From NCBI RefSeq assembly GCF_021789175.1, contig NZ_CP084560.1, forward strand, positions 3,100,001-3,164,000: a DNA stretch of 64,000 nucleotides, in the 5' to 3' direction. The DNA comes from Arthrobacter sp. FW306-2-2C-D06B (GTDB lineage: Bacteria > Actinomycetota > Actinomycetes > Actinomycetales > Micrococcaceae). This document shows, piece by piece, positions 7,538 to 13,929 of this stretch. The translations under genes were made by a program, and so were the position numbers. Under the pieces are notes generated by a model that had not been told where the DNA came from, did no database searches, and saw only the letters and a program-made list of their open reading frames with translations. Position 1 is the first letter of the stretch. The number at the start of each line of letters is the position of its first letter.

Positions 7538-7546
7538 TGGTGACGT

Positions 7547-7780
7547 TTACGCCCGGTCTTTACTGACTGCCCGTCTGCCCTTCGGTGGTTGCACAACGGG
7601 CATGGCGGGCGCCTTGTCCTTCGCTTCCTGGACGGCTGCCGCGAAGTCGGGCAACGCCTCGCCGGGCATGAACACGACTTCCAGACCCGTTTCCGGGTGC
7701 GTGCAATGGACGTAATCATGGGCGATGGTCTTGCCGGGGAACGGCGCACCGTCCGCCAGATCCTCATTCTTGAGCACCAT
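7547..7780 (-). CDS. Capsid-linked mini-protein B (VFMPGE motif)
   Basis: A 77-residue protein, MVLKNEDLADGAPFPGKT..., with HPETGLEVVFMPGEALPDF in the middle and a basic tail (PPKGRRAVSKDRA). It shares VFMPGE-x-LP with the gene just upstream (7791-8018), and the two look like tandem duplicates. It is the last gene behind the capsid gene and is separated from mini-protein A by 10 bp. It has no membrane segment or signal. A head-associated role (decoration, minor capsid or scaffold) is possible from context only. Confidence 0.65.
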   Translation of the reverse strand: MVLKNEDLADGAPFPGKTIAHDYVHCTHPETGLEVVFMPGEALPDFAAAVQEAKDKAPAMPVVQPPKGRRAVSKDRA

Positions 7781-7790
7781 TATTTTCTCC

Positions 7791-8018
7791 TTACCGGTAG
7801 GGCAGCGCCCATGCGGGCAGGGTTTCGCCGGGCATGAACACCACGGGTTTGCCGTTCGGGTCCGTGAGATTCATGATGTGCCGGGCATTCTTCGGGGGCG
7901 GGTCAACAATGGCCGTGCCGTTGTGCAAGCGCACACGGTCATGGTCGCTGATCGGCTGGTTACGCAGATCCCCGGGCGGGTCCGGGAAGCTGTGAACGGG
8001 CCATACTCGGAGGACCAT
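7791..8018 (-). CDS. Capsid-linked mini-protein A (VFMPGE motif)
   Basis: A 75-residue protein, MVLRVWPVHSFPDPPGDL..., ending TDPNGKPVVFMPGETLPAWALPYR. The NGKPVVFMPGETLP segment matches the paralogue at 7547-7780, and both begin MVL. Its start lies 3 bp after the capsid stop, so the two are certainly co-transcribed. Function unknown. The position right after the major capsid gene is where decoration or head-completion genes often lie in tailed phages, but neither protein resembles a family I know. Confidence 0.68.
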   Translation of the reverse strand: MVLRVWPVHSFPDPPGDLRNQPISDHDRVRLHNGTAIVDPPPKNARHIMNLTDPNGKPVVFMPGETLPAWALPYR

Positions 8019-8021
8019 GGC

Positions 8022-9335
8022 TTACAAACCGACCAAGTACCGGTACACCGCGAACGCGCTGGTGCGGGCAGGCTGGATATCGCCGCGCCACGTGGCGACG
8101 ATGCCGATCTGTCCAAGCTCCGCGTAGCGCTCCGTGAGCACCTGAATTTGCAGTCCGAGACGCTGCCCGATCAGCAGTTCGGTCCAGTCACCAACGAACG
8201 CATCAGCGGCGGTGGTTGAGGTGCCTTGCGTCATGCCTGACTGCACTTGGTTCGAGACGTAGAACGGGAGGTCGCTAAGGTCATCCGGCTTCCGCATCGG
8301 CTGGTTCGTGGTGTCCTTGAATTTCGCGTACTTCTGAGCCAACCGGGACGGAAGAATCAGGCCTGTAGGGTGCTCATTGAGGTTTTCCACCGTGTAGTCA
8401 AGGTCGATGAGCTCGTCATAGCTTGTGGGCGTCGTGCCGTTCGTGGCGGCCGCGCCAATCACGTTGGCCGGCCGGTTCGCGTTGAGAGCAGCCAGGACGC
8501 CGCGGGGGTTTGGCGGCGTGGGAAGGTTGACTGAGCCGGCCCCGGTCGTGATGCCACCGTAGAGCGCAACCTTGTCGATCATCAGCCCGATTGCCTTGCC
8601 GATTGAATTGATCACGAGGCCGTCAGCGTTCGGCGCATCATCGAACCATTCCACGGACCCGACCACAAGCGCGTTCAGGCTCTTCGCCGTGAGCGTTACG
8701 TTGTCGAACGTAGGATCGGACGCATTTATGGCGGAACCTTCCGCCCGGAACGCGGCCGTCACATCGCCCGTGAGCCGCCCAACCTGGACGGTACTCGCGT
8801 CCATCGGCAAAATGGTCGCCCCGGCCTTCATAACCGCAGCGTTGGCACGGGCAACGTCGATGATCTGCGACGCCCACACGGTAGGAACAACAGCAGACGC
8901 GCCGGTTGTGGACAGAGAGCGGACCATTTCAACGATGCTGCCGCCATACGTGGCCATCGCCGCTTCTTCGCCCAGCCGGCCCCGCTCGCGGTGCGCAACC
9001 ACCAGTTCATGTTCACCGAACAACTGGTTGGACCGGAGAGCAGGTGCACCGGTATTGCGGTTGATGAACTTGACGGCCCGCGCCTCCGCGCCTCCGGTCC
9101 CGGTCCCGGTCCCGGACAGATGCTCACTCAGCTTGCGGGCATCCTCGTTGAACTTGGCGGCCCGGTCCAACTGCCGCTCAACTGACTCGCCGTCTTCCAT
9201 GAACCGTTGGAACTCGGCCTCTTCCGCGTCGGTAAGTTGGCGGTTCTCCGTCTCAGCGCGGGCCAGCAAAGCACCGGCGGCCGCCTTTATCTCGGCCTTC
9301 TTCTCATTCAGCATTTCACGCATGGTCTTAGGCAT
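8022..9335 (-). CDS. HK97-family major capsid protein
   Basis: 437 residues. Residues 1-75 are charged and helical (MREMLNEKKAEIKAAAGALLARAETENRQLTDAEEAEFQRF), the scaffolding delta domain. Then follows the HK97 fold: STTGASAVVPTVWASQIIDVARANAAVMKAGATILPM, the E-loop region with FRAEGSAINASDPTFDNVTLTAKSLNALVVGSVEWFDDAP, and the C-terminal ADAFVGDWTELLIGQRLGLQIQVLTERYAELGQIGIVATWRGDIQPARTSAFA. Length is typical. No prohead protease gene is next to it, nor a protease domain fused to it, unlike most HK97 phages and phiRv1. It is the only clear virion gene in the element. Confidence 0.92.
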   Translation of the reverse strand: MPKTMREMLNEKKAEIKAAAGALLARAETENRQLTDAEEAEFQRFMEDGESVERQLDRAAKFNEDARKLSEHLSGTGTGTGGAEARAVKFINRNTGAPALRSNQLFGEHELVVAHRERGRLGEEAAMATYGGSIVEMVRSLSTTGASAVVPTVWASQIIDVARANAAVMKAGATILPMDASTVQVGRLTGDVTAAFRAEGSAINASDPTFDNVTLTAKSLNALVVGSVEWFDDAPNADGLVINSIGKAIGLMIDKVALYGGITTGAGSVNLPTPPNPRGVLAALNANRPANVIGAAATNGTTPTSYDELIDLDYTVENLNEHPTGLILPSRLAQKYAKFKDTTNQPMRKPDDLSDLPFYVSNQVQSGMTQGTSTTAADAFVGDWTELLIGQRLGLQIQVLTERYAELGQIGIVATWRGDIQPARTSAFAVYRYLVGL

Positions 9336-9377
9336 TGGAATTCACACTTTCAAACGGGTGCACACGCAACAGGGGCA

Positions 9378-9413
9378 CCAAAATGATGGGGGGATTTTGG
9401 CACGTACGTGCCA
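9378..9413. promoter_or_regulatory. Overlapping palindromes upstream of the capsid gene
   Basis: CCAAAAT...ATTTTGG (9378-9384 / 9394-9400) lies immediately beside the perfect 16-bp palindrome TGGCACGTACGTGCCA (9398-9413). They sit 43-78 bp before the capsid ATG in a 280 bp gap (9336-9615) with no gene. They could be an operator, perhaps for a helper-phage activator, or alternative RNA hairpins in the leader. Confidence 0.5.
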
Positions 9414-9615
9414 CCGGGGTGTTTTCAGGTGCGTTTCGCGCTGCCTGCCAGTGCCGTTCACTGGTTGCCGCTTACGGTGGAAGGTGGCCTCGCCCCTGCA
9501 TCGCCGCCGCTGCTTGAGAAGAAAAACAGGAGGGGTGGGTTTCGCCCGGCCTGACTCCGCTGAATTTTTGGCCTTCTCGTAATCACATTCTACTCCTGAA
9601 TTACACGGTTGTAAC

Positions 9616-10044
9616 TTACTTCGGGCCGAACTTCCGAAGCCCGTTGACGAAATCCTCGGCCTCGTCCCCTACGCTTTTCGGCTTCGGGCACGGAGCAACA
9701 GGGCCGGCAGCGCGGATACGGTCCAAGACCCGGACCAGCCGCGCCACCAACGGCGAAAGCTTGTCATCAGGTGCATTGTCGATAGCCCGCGCCGTCCGGA
9801 CAGCCAACGCATGCAATGTCTGCACCCAGGGCGGCAAGAACGCCGCAGCTTCCTTCAATTCACGCCTCACAGTCCGTTCAATCAGCCCAGGAACGGGGGG
9901 CGGTGAAGTTGCTTTTGCCTTCGCCCTCGCCGCTGCGTTCCGTACACGCTGCGCAGCCCGGCAAATATCGCAGCCACAGCCCTTCCGATACCCGGTAACA
10001 CCATGCCTGAACCCCGGCTCAACAATCGGCTTCCGCTCCCCCAT
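9616..10044 (-). CDS. Hypothetical element protein with HG-TGYxKGCxCxxC motif, small-terminase-like
   Basis: About 142 residues from ATG 10044 (MGERKPIVEPGFRHGVTG...); the frame also reaches a TTG at 10071. The N-terminus has HGVTGYRKGCGCDICRAAQRVRNAAARAKAKA, a Cys-rich basic motif I recall from many actinophage proteins that may bind zinc or DNA. The C-terminal half is helical (LPPWVQTLHALAVRTARAIDNA...LSPLVARLVRVLDRIRAA), like the tail of small terminase subunits in actinophages. If it is a small terminase it would redirect a helper's packaging motor, as satellites do. The family call is weak. Confidence 0.5.
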   Translation of the reverse strand: MGERKPIVEPGFRHGVTGYRKGCGCDICRAAQRVRNAAARAKAKATSPPPVPGLIERTVRRELKEAAAFLPPWVQTLHALAVRTARAIDNAPDDKLSPLVARLVRVLDRIRAAGPVAPCPKPKSVGDEAEDFVNGLRKFGPK

Positions 10045-10189
10045 CGCAATCACGCCACAGAACTTTTGCAAAAAACGGGGAGAGAAATTGCGGAAGACGG
10101 GCGGTCGTCCGGGGGTTCCATTTTCAAAAACCAGGTCCGGTTTGCGTGTGTGGGCCGCACTCGTCGTTGTGCGGCCCTGTGTCCCGCCC

Positions 10190-10480
10190 TCATGATTGGT
10201 TCCCTTCGAGCTTCAAGGTACTGGCGAGCACTCGTTGTAGCTCTGCCTCGGCACCGTCAAGGCGGTCATCGCTCGCGAGCGCGGCAATCACGGTCACGGC
10301 TGCCAGCATCATGGCGTGCGCTTGGCCTGGCTCCATGGGTTGTAGTGCTGCGAGCGCTTCCACGTCGGCCGTGGTCAGTGCGCGTGCCAGCGCGATAACG
10401 CGGCGGTAGTCATCAGCCGGGATAGCGATAGCCCCCGCCTTGCCGGGCTCATCCCCCGGGTGTGCTGGTGTGGTGGTCAT
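10190..10480 (-). CDS. Hypothetical small element protein
   Basis: 96 residues from ATG 10480, which follows AAGGAAAGGAAG; the longer frame to 10546 would run into the upstream gene. An acidic N-terminus (MTTTPAHPGDEPGKAG) is followed by a helical body (DDYRRVIALARALTTADVEALAALQPMEPGQAHAMMLAAVTVIAALASDDRLDGAEAELQRVLAST). Function unknown; it resembles small accessory proteins of phage early operons. It starts 22 bp after the replication-like gene in the same operon. Confidence 0.6.
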   Translation of the reverse strand: MTTTPAHPGDEPGKAGAIAIPADDYRRVIALARALTTADVEALAALQPMEPGQAHAMMLAAVTVIAALASDDRLDGAEAELQRVLASTLKLEGNQS

Positions 10481-10502
10481 GATGGAACTTCCTTTCCTTG
10501 GA

Positions 10503-11177
10503 TCACACGGTTTCTGGAACCCGCGAAATACTCGCGAGGTGCTCACAGTTCAGACAGATTGCCGAACCTTTCTCCACTTGCCTTTGGTTCAAGCGACCGC
10601 CACAGCCGTTCGCACAGTCAGGGAAATCTCTTGTTTTAGGAGTGCTTGCTTTAAAGGCCTGTCCTGTCCTGTCCCTTTTGGTTTCGCTTTCGGTTAGCGA
10701 TTCGGTAACCGGCTGGGTTTCTCGCCCAGTGATTACGCGGGATTTGGCGAACTCTTCGGGTTTCCAGGCATTCGGGTCAATTGCGGATGGATTGGGCGAT
10801 TCGGCAACCGGCTTGGTTACCGAATCGGTAACCGGCTGGGTTTTCTGGATCGGCTTTGGCTTTGGTGGCCGGCCGCCCTTCTTGCCGTTTGCTAGGTTCG
10901 CTTCTTGCTGTGCAATGACAGCCTCGCGGGTGCGCTGGTACTGCGCGTGGTGGCGGATTATGTAGCAGGTGCCAGACTCCTGCCAGAATCCTGCATCAAG
11001 GAGCTCGCCAACAGCGTCCGGATTCTTGGCGAACCTGCGCAAATCGTCCTTCTCGAGGACGCAATCAAGCAGCTTCCTGTTCGACCACACCAAGCCCTCG
11101 GTATGCAGCCGGAAGGCTGCGTCTGAGAGCGTCCAGGTGTCGTCCGAATAGTCGTCGCTCAGCTTGGCCCAGGTCAT
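10503..11177 (-). CDS. Replication-initiator-like phage protein with C-terminal zinc motif
   Basis: 224 residues. The N-terminus (MTWAKLSDDYSDDTWTLSDAAFRLHTEGLVWSNRKLLDCVLEKDDLRRFAKNPDAVGELLDAGFWQESGTCYIIRH) is the winged-helix region seen in actinophage replication and DnaD-like proteins. A QQEANLANGKKGGRPPKP linker follows, then a low-complexity part with repeated TQPVT-[DE]-S-[VL]-T motifs, then a CANGCGGR...CLNC zinc-binding motif near the C-terminus. The repeated part is encoded by 22-24 bp DNA repeats that could act as iterons. It overlaps the next upstream gene by 4 bp. Probable role: loading the host replication machinery onto the element. Confidence 0.65.
   Translation of the reverse strand: MTWAKLSDDYSDDTWTLSDAAFRLHTEGLVWSNRKLLDCVLEKDDLRRFAKNPDAVGELLDAGFWQESGTCYIIRHHAQYQRTREAVIAQQEANLANGKKGGRPPKPKPIQKTQPVTDSVTKPVAESPNPSAIDPNAWKPEEFAKSRVITGRETQPVTESLTESETKRDRTGQAFKASTPKTRDFPDCANGCGGRLNQRQVEKGSAICLNCEHLASISRVPETV
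10697..10843. repeat. Three 22-24 bp direct repeats inside the replication-like gene (possible iterons)
   Basis: Copies at 10697-10720, 10796-10819 and 10821-10843 share the core ATCGGTAACCGGCTGGGTTT with a few changes (the middle one reads TTCGGCAACCGGCTTGGTTA). The last two are adjacent. Their position inside the replication-like gene is like the origin inside lambda gene O. They may instead only encode a repeated peptide. Confidence 0.5.
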
Positions 11178-11470
11178 GGCTTCACCTGCTCACGTTCGGC
11201 CTTCCTGGCACGACGTCGGCAAACACGGCCCCGGCCGGTATGGAGGCTCTCAGCGCCCCAGATGACCTGTCCGCAATCGTGGCAGCGGCCAGCTACTACT
11301 AAGCCAACGGATGCCGCGTAGCGCTGCACATCAGCGATGACCGCAGCAGCAGGCATTCGCGCGGCGTGTTGCTCAGGCGTTGGCTCAGAAGAGGTGGCAA
11401 AGTTAGAAATGTCCCCAAGACCAGTCAGCCCGCCCGAACCCCCAACTGGGCGGGCTTTCTTGGCGCTCAT
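11174..11470 (-). CDS. DUF6011-like zinc-motif protein
   Basis: 98 residues with an unstructured N-terminus, a helical middle (PAAAVIADVQRYAASVGL) and a C-terminal zinc-ribbon-like motif C-H-D-C-G-x9-H-T-G-R-G-R-V-C-R followed by a basic tail (RRRARKAEREQVKP). The C-x2-C...G-R-G-x-x-C pattern is that of DUF6011, common in actinophages and of unknown function. It overlaps its neighbours on both sides by 4 bp (ATGA), so it is part of a tightly coupled early operon. Confidence 0.6.
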   Translation of the reverse strand: MSAKKARPVGGSGGLTGLGDISNFATSSEPTPEQHAARMPAAAVIADVQRYAASVGLVVAGRCHDCGQVIWGAESLHTGRGRVCRRRARKAEREQVKP

Positions 11471-11685
11471 GCCGCATCACCTGGCGCGGCTGGGCGCAGC
11501 AAGGTGGCAATACGGTCTAGCTGCGACTGAGAGAGTTCTGGCGCTTCCGCCAAGGTCTTGAGAACGTATGCGGCCAGCTTCGCGGCCCGAAGTGATTGGC
11601 GGGCTTCGATTAGTTCAGGATCGGACTCAGGACGACGACGAGACAGGGCAGCTGCGCGGCATTTGAGATGTTGGAGCTCAGACAT
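11467..11685 (-). CDS. 72-residue helical protein, candidate recombination directionality factor
   Basis: MSELQHLKCRAAALSRRRPESD..., with the pattern DPELIEARQSLRAAKLAAYVLKTLAEAPELSQSQLDRIATLLRP. From memory, size and pattern closely follow Rv1584c, the RDF (excisionase) of the serine integrase of phiRv1; no alignment was run. It is the first gene of the leftward early operon, with GGAAGGAG 10 bp before the ATG and a recognisable promoter upstream. As an RDF it would turn the integrase from attP x attB to attL x attR recombination and so restore cpaF. The same shape occurs in other small prophage proteins. Confidence 0.55.
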   Translation of the reverse strand: MSELQHLKCRAAALSRRRPESDPELIEARQSLRAAKLAAYVLKTLAEAPELSQSQLDRIATLLRPAAPGDAA

Positions 11686-11783
11686 TGCGGGCGGTCTCCT
11701 TCCAAGGAAACGGCCCGCTGGGACCGGCGCTGAGCGCCTACCCGGGGATTTTTCTTCATACCAGCCCCGGGACAGGTGGCGAA

Positions 11784-11827
11784 CTTACATCCGTGTATTT
11801 CGCCTATGACAAGCATACATGCTATGC
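11784..11827 (-). promoter_or_regulatory. Leftward early promoter with flanking inverted repeat
   Basis: On the minus strand TTGTCA (11807-11812), a 17-bp spacer and TGTAAG (11784-11789) form a sigma-A-type promoter about 100 bp before the 72-aa gene. GCATA-CATGC-TATGC (11813-11827), an inverted repeat, adjoins the -35 box and is a good candidate operator. The leader has a GGCGCT-CA-GCGCC type hairpin. Confidence 0.55.
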
Positions 11828-11835
11828 AGTTGTAC

Positions 11836-12237
11836 TTACGGAAGCCGGAAGGACTTTTCTGAACGCATGACTGTGTCCGCGTAGAGCAGGACAAGCCTCT
11901 TGCCGGTCAATGGCGCGTTGAGCGCCTTCTTTCTCTTCGCCAAGCATTGTTCGCAGGTGAACACCGTTCGTTGAAGGCTAACGACGCCGGTTCGTGGATC
12001 TCGCTGGCTTCCCTCATGGCCAGCCCGCGTATCCGACTCGCGGTCAGACATCATCTTCCAATTTCCTGAAGTCTCGTTGAAATTCAATTGGATCATGTCT
12101 ATGTAATGGCCACGCTGACAGTGAACCATTACGACTGGCCAATGCAGCGTCTCGGCCCTTTCAGCCAGATCGAGAAATTCCTTATTGGCGACGAGCCTCC
12201 GAAGTAGGTCTTCAAGGTCGTTCAATCGGTCTTCCAT
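11836..12237 (-). CDS. Integrase-coupled zinc-ribbon-like hypothetical protein
   Basis: 133 residues starting with a helix (MEDRLNDLEDLLRRLVANKEFLDLAERAETL), then WPVVMVHCQRGH, a stretch rich in polar residues, and FTCEQCLAKRKKA. The C-x2-GH and C-x2-C pairs could form one zinc site. It overlaps the 3' end of the integrase gene by 16 bp, so the two are co-expressed. Function unknown. It could assist or regulate the integrase; it is a second, weaker candidate for a directionality factor. Confidence 0.6.
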   Translation of the reverse strand: MEDRLNDLEDLLRRLVANKEFLDLAERAETLHWPVVMVHCQRGHYIDMIQLNFNETSGNWKMMSDRESDTRAGHEGSQRDPRTGVVSLQRTVFTCEQCLAKRKKALNAPLTGKRLVLLYADTVMRSEKSFRLP

Positions 12238-13619
12238 GAGATCTCCACCTGTTCTGGCGAAAAAGGGATACCCGGACCGGACGGGAGAATTGTCACCGTG
12301 GCTAGAGTGCGGATGATCTCTCGCTTGCGGTCTATGGACGCGGCCGCCCAGCTAGCAGCAGAATCCGGCCCGGTCATGCCGTCAAGAACGCGGACCGGCT
12401 GCGACGCTTTGACCTCATGCTCAGCAGCGTCCAGTTGCGTCTTTAGCTGCTCGTTCATCCTTGCGAACTGCCTTGGCGTGGTAATCCCCGCAGCGGACAT
12501 GTCGGCAGCCGCGTCCATCCGTGCCAACACTGCATCCCGGGCAGCGAGCGCGGCCCGGAGCATGTCGGGTTTAGGTGCGGTCGCTGCTAGCACGTCCGGA
12601 CGCGAGAGCCGCCCAATCATGACTGCATTGACGACTTCATGCACGGGGTCCATCTGGCGGGTCAACCGCATGCAACCGGGGCACACATAGGACGGCTTCC
12701 GTCTTGTACTTATGCTCGGCCTCATGGCCGTCCCGCACCGCCCACACAAGGCAATACCCGAAAGCAGGTGCTTAGGCTCAAGACCACGAGAATGGCGACG
12801 CCCGGGAGCGGCGAGGATTGCGGCAACCTGATCCCAAGTGTCCTGGCTGACGATCGGCTCCCATTGTCCCTTGCTCACGATCTGCCCGGCATGTGTCCTA
12901 TGCCCCGCGTAGCGCTGACGGCGCAACATATTACCCACCACATTGCCCCTGAACTCGTTGCCCCTGCCCGTTTTGAAACCCCTGTCATTCAGGTATTTCG
13001 CAAGGCCCCGCAATGACTCCCCGGCAATCACCATCCGGTAGAGCTCCCGGACCGCATCAGCCTCGGCCGGCTCGATGACCTCGCGGTATCCGGAGTCCCG
13101 GCCTTGATCGTCTTTGGTGCGCTCACGCCTGTACCCGAACGGAGTAACACCGTGAGCTTGCCCATCTTTCGCGCTCTCCTGAAATTTGCGCTTCAGGCGG
13201 CGTGACATTTGCTCGACCTCATGACGGGCCACGCTGCCCTTGATACGCGCCGTAAGCCGCCCCTGGGGCGTTGCCAAGTCCACATCGCCACCAACGGACG
13301 CCAACGCCGCATGGTGCCTGTCAGCTAGGTCAATGAACCGCTCAAGTTCCGCCGGGGTGCGAGTGAGCCTGTCCACGTCATAGACCACCAGAGCGTCAAT
13401 GGTCCGCGCCTCAATAGCCACCAACAGCCGCTCATACTCCGGGCGTGGCTTGGACTTGGTTGCGGAAACATCATTGTCTGTGAAGACTTGGGCAACAGGC
13501 CAGCCGCGCCGCTCGGCCTCCCGCGTGCAATCCTCTATCTGCCGCGCCACTCCAAGTGCCGAACCGTCGTCAGACGATATCCGCGCATAGATCCCGCAGG
13601 CTGTCACTGCTGTGCTCAT
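12222..13619 (-). CDS. int: Large serine recombinase (phage-type integrase)
   Basis: 465 residues. The resolvase domain at about 6-150 has YARISSDD with Ser15 as nucleophile, VYDVDRLTR and the ARHEVEQMSRR helix-E entry. The recombinase domain lies at about 155-270 (HGVTPFGYRRE...). A zinc ribbon uses Cys292, Cys295, Cys313 and Cys316, and a coiled-coil-rich region follows at about 355-430 (ARMNEQLKTQLDAAEHEVKA). It is complete and of normal length. The start lies 46 bp from attR with only a weak ribosome site. It is transcribed in the same direction as the cpaF 5' fragment directly upstream, so in the integrated state the host tad promoter probably reads into it. Confidence 0.95.
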   Translation of the reverse strand: MSTAVTACGIYARISSDDGSALGVARQIEDCTREAERRGWPVAQVFTDNDVSATKSKPRPEYERLLVAIEARTIDALVVYDVDRLTRTPAELERFIDLADRHHAALASVGGDVDLATPQGRLTARIKGSVARHEVEQMSRRLKRKFQESAKDGQAHGVTPFGYRRERTKDDQGRDSGYREVIEPAEADAVRELYRMVIAGESLRGLAKYLNDRGFKTGRGNEFRGNVVGNMLRRQRYAGHRTHAGQIVSKGQWEPIVSQDTWDQVAAILAAPGRRHSRGLEPKHLLSGIALCGRCGTAMRPSISTRRKPSYVCPGCMRLTRQMDPVHEVVNAVMIGRLSRPDVLAATAPKPDMLRAALAARDAVLARMDAAADMSAAGITTPRQFARMNEQLKTQLDAAEHEVKASQPVRVLDGMTGPDSAASWAAASIDRKREIIRTLATVTILPSGPGIPFSPEQVEISWKTD

Positions 13620-13929
13620 GGAAACATCTTAACCGGGAAAGATACGTAAATGGAGCCTTGACCGGTGCGTTGAGCCAGACCTCTTCGATGGTGGGGTCAT
13701 CCAGGAGTGGCTGGAGCGGCCCGAAGCCGGCAACGGCGTCGAACACGTACTTGCGGGCAGTGTCCAAGTGTCCCAAAGGAGGCAAGGGGCCGAGGAGCGC
13801 CCGCTCGTCGTAGTCATTCACGGCGGCCTCGACGAGCCGGTGAACTTCGACTGCTTGACTCAAAGGATCCAGCCCACGCCGACGAATCAGCTCCCGGACT
13901 TCGTCTTCGACGATGCGCAAAGCCTCCAT
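13570..13929 (-). pseudogene. cpaF: CpaF/TadA N-terminal fragment fused to element DNA
   Basis: ATG at 13929 after a GGGGGG ribosome site. Residues 1-89 are the CpaF N-terminal domain (LVEAAVNDYDERAL..., AVAGFGPLQPLLDDPTIEEVWLNAP). Residues 90-119 are not CpaF-like; they come from the element and end at 13570, overlapping the integrase start by 50 bp. The break at Pro89 matches the first in-frame CpaF codon at 5034. Without the ATPase core this fragment cannot power pilus assembly. If translated it would give a 119-residue hybrid. Confidence 0.93.
13645..13684. other. attR, right junction of the integrated element
   Basis: cpaF codons for WLNAP end here. The shared plus-strand GG is at 13664-13665, inside the codon for Pro89. 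The element-side arm contains ACGTAT about 16 bp from the core, mirrored in the attL arm. The predicted empty site reads CTCAACGCACC-CAATGAGG on the cpaF coding strand. Confidence 0.75.

Larger units (their letters stand above)
7191..7546. other. Intergenic stretch between the toxin-like gene and the capsid operon
   Basis: No convincing gene. It holds two strong hairpins that end the capsid operon (7403-7451 and 7509-7537), and should hold the leftward promoter of the toxin-antitoxin module. No clear -35/-10 pair could be chosen. Short open frames on both strands are created by the repeat DNA. Confidence 0.6.
5036..13665. mobile_element. 8.6 kb phiRv1-like capsid-encoding integrative element (prophage or phage satellite) in cpaF
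   Basis: Bounded by the two halves of cpaF. It carries a large serine integrase 46 bp inside the right end, an integrase-linked zinc-ribbon protein, a leftward early operon (72-aa candidate directionality factor, DUF6011-like protein, replication-initiator-like protein, small proteins), an HK97 major capsid gene with two mini-genes and terminator hairpins, a three-gene toxin-antitoxin-chaperone-like module, and two rightward genes next to attL. There is no portal, large terminase, tail or lysis gene. Size, serine integrase and lone capsid gene recall mycobacterial phiRv1. It is probably mobile only with helper-phage packaging, or defective. Confidence 0.88.

Noticed and set aside
7256..7543. 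Short plus-strand frames between the toxin-like gene and the capsid operon
   Set aside because: They are built from the arms of the terminator hairpins, lack a ribosome site and have no recognisable composition.
13570..13929. Reading the 119-codon frame as an independent small gene
   Set aside because: Residues 1-89 are the CpaF N-terminal domain and the tail is element DNA, so it is the interrupted gene rather than a new one.
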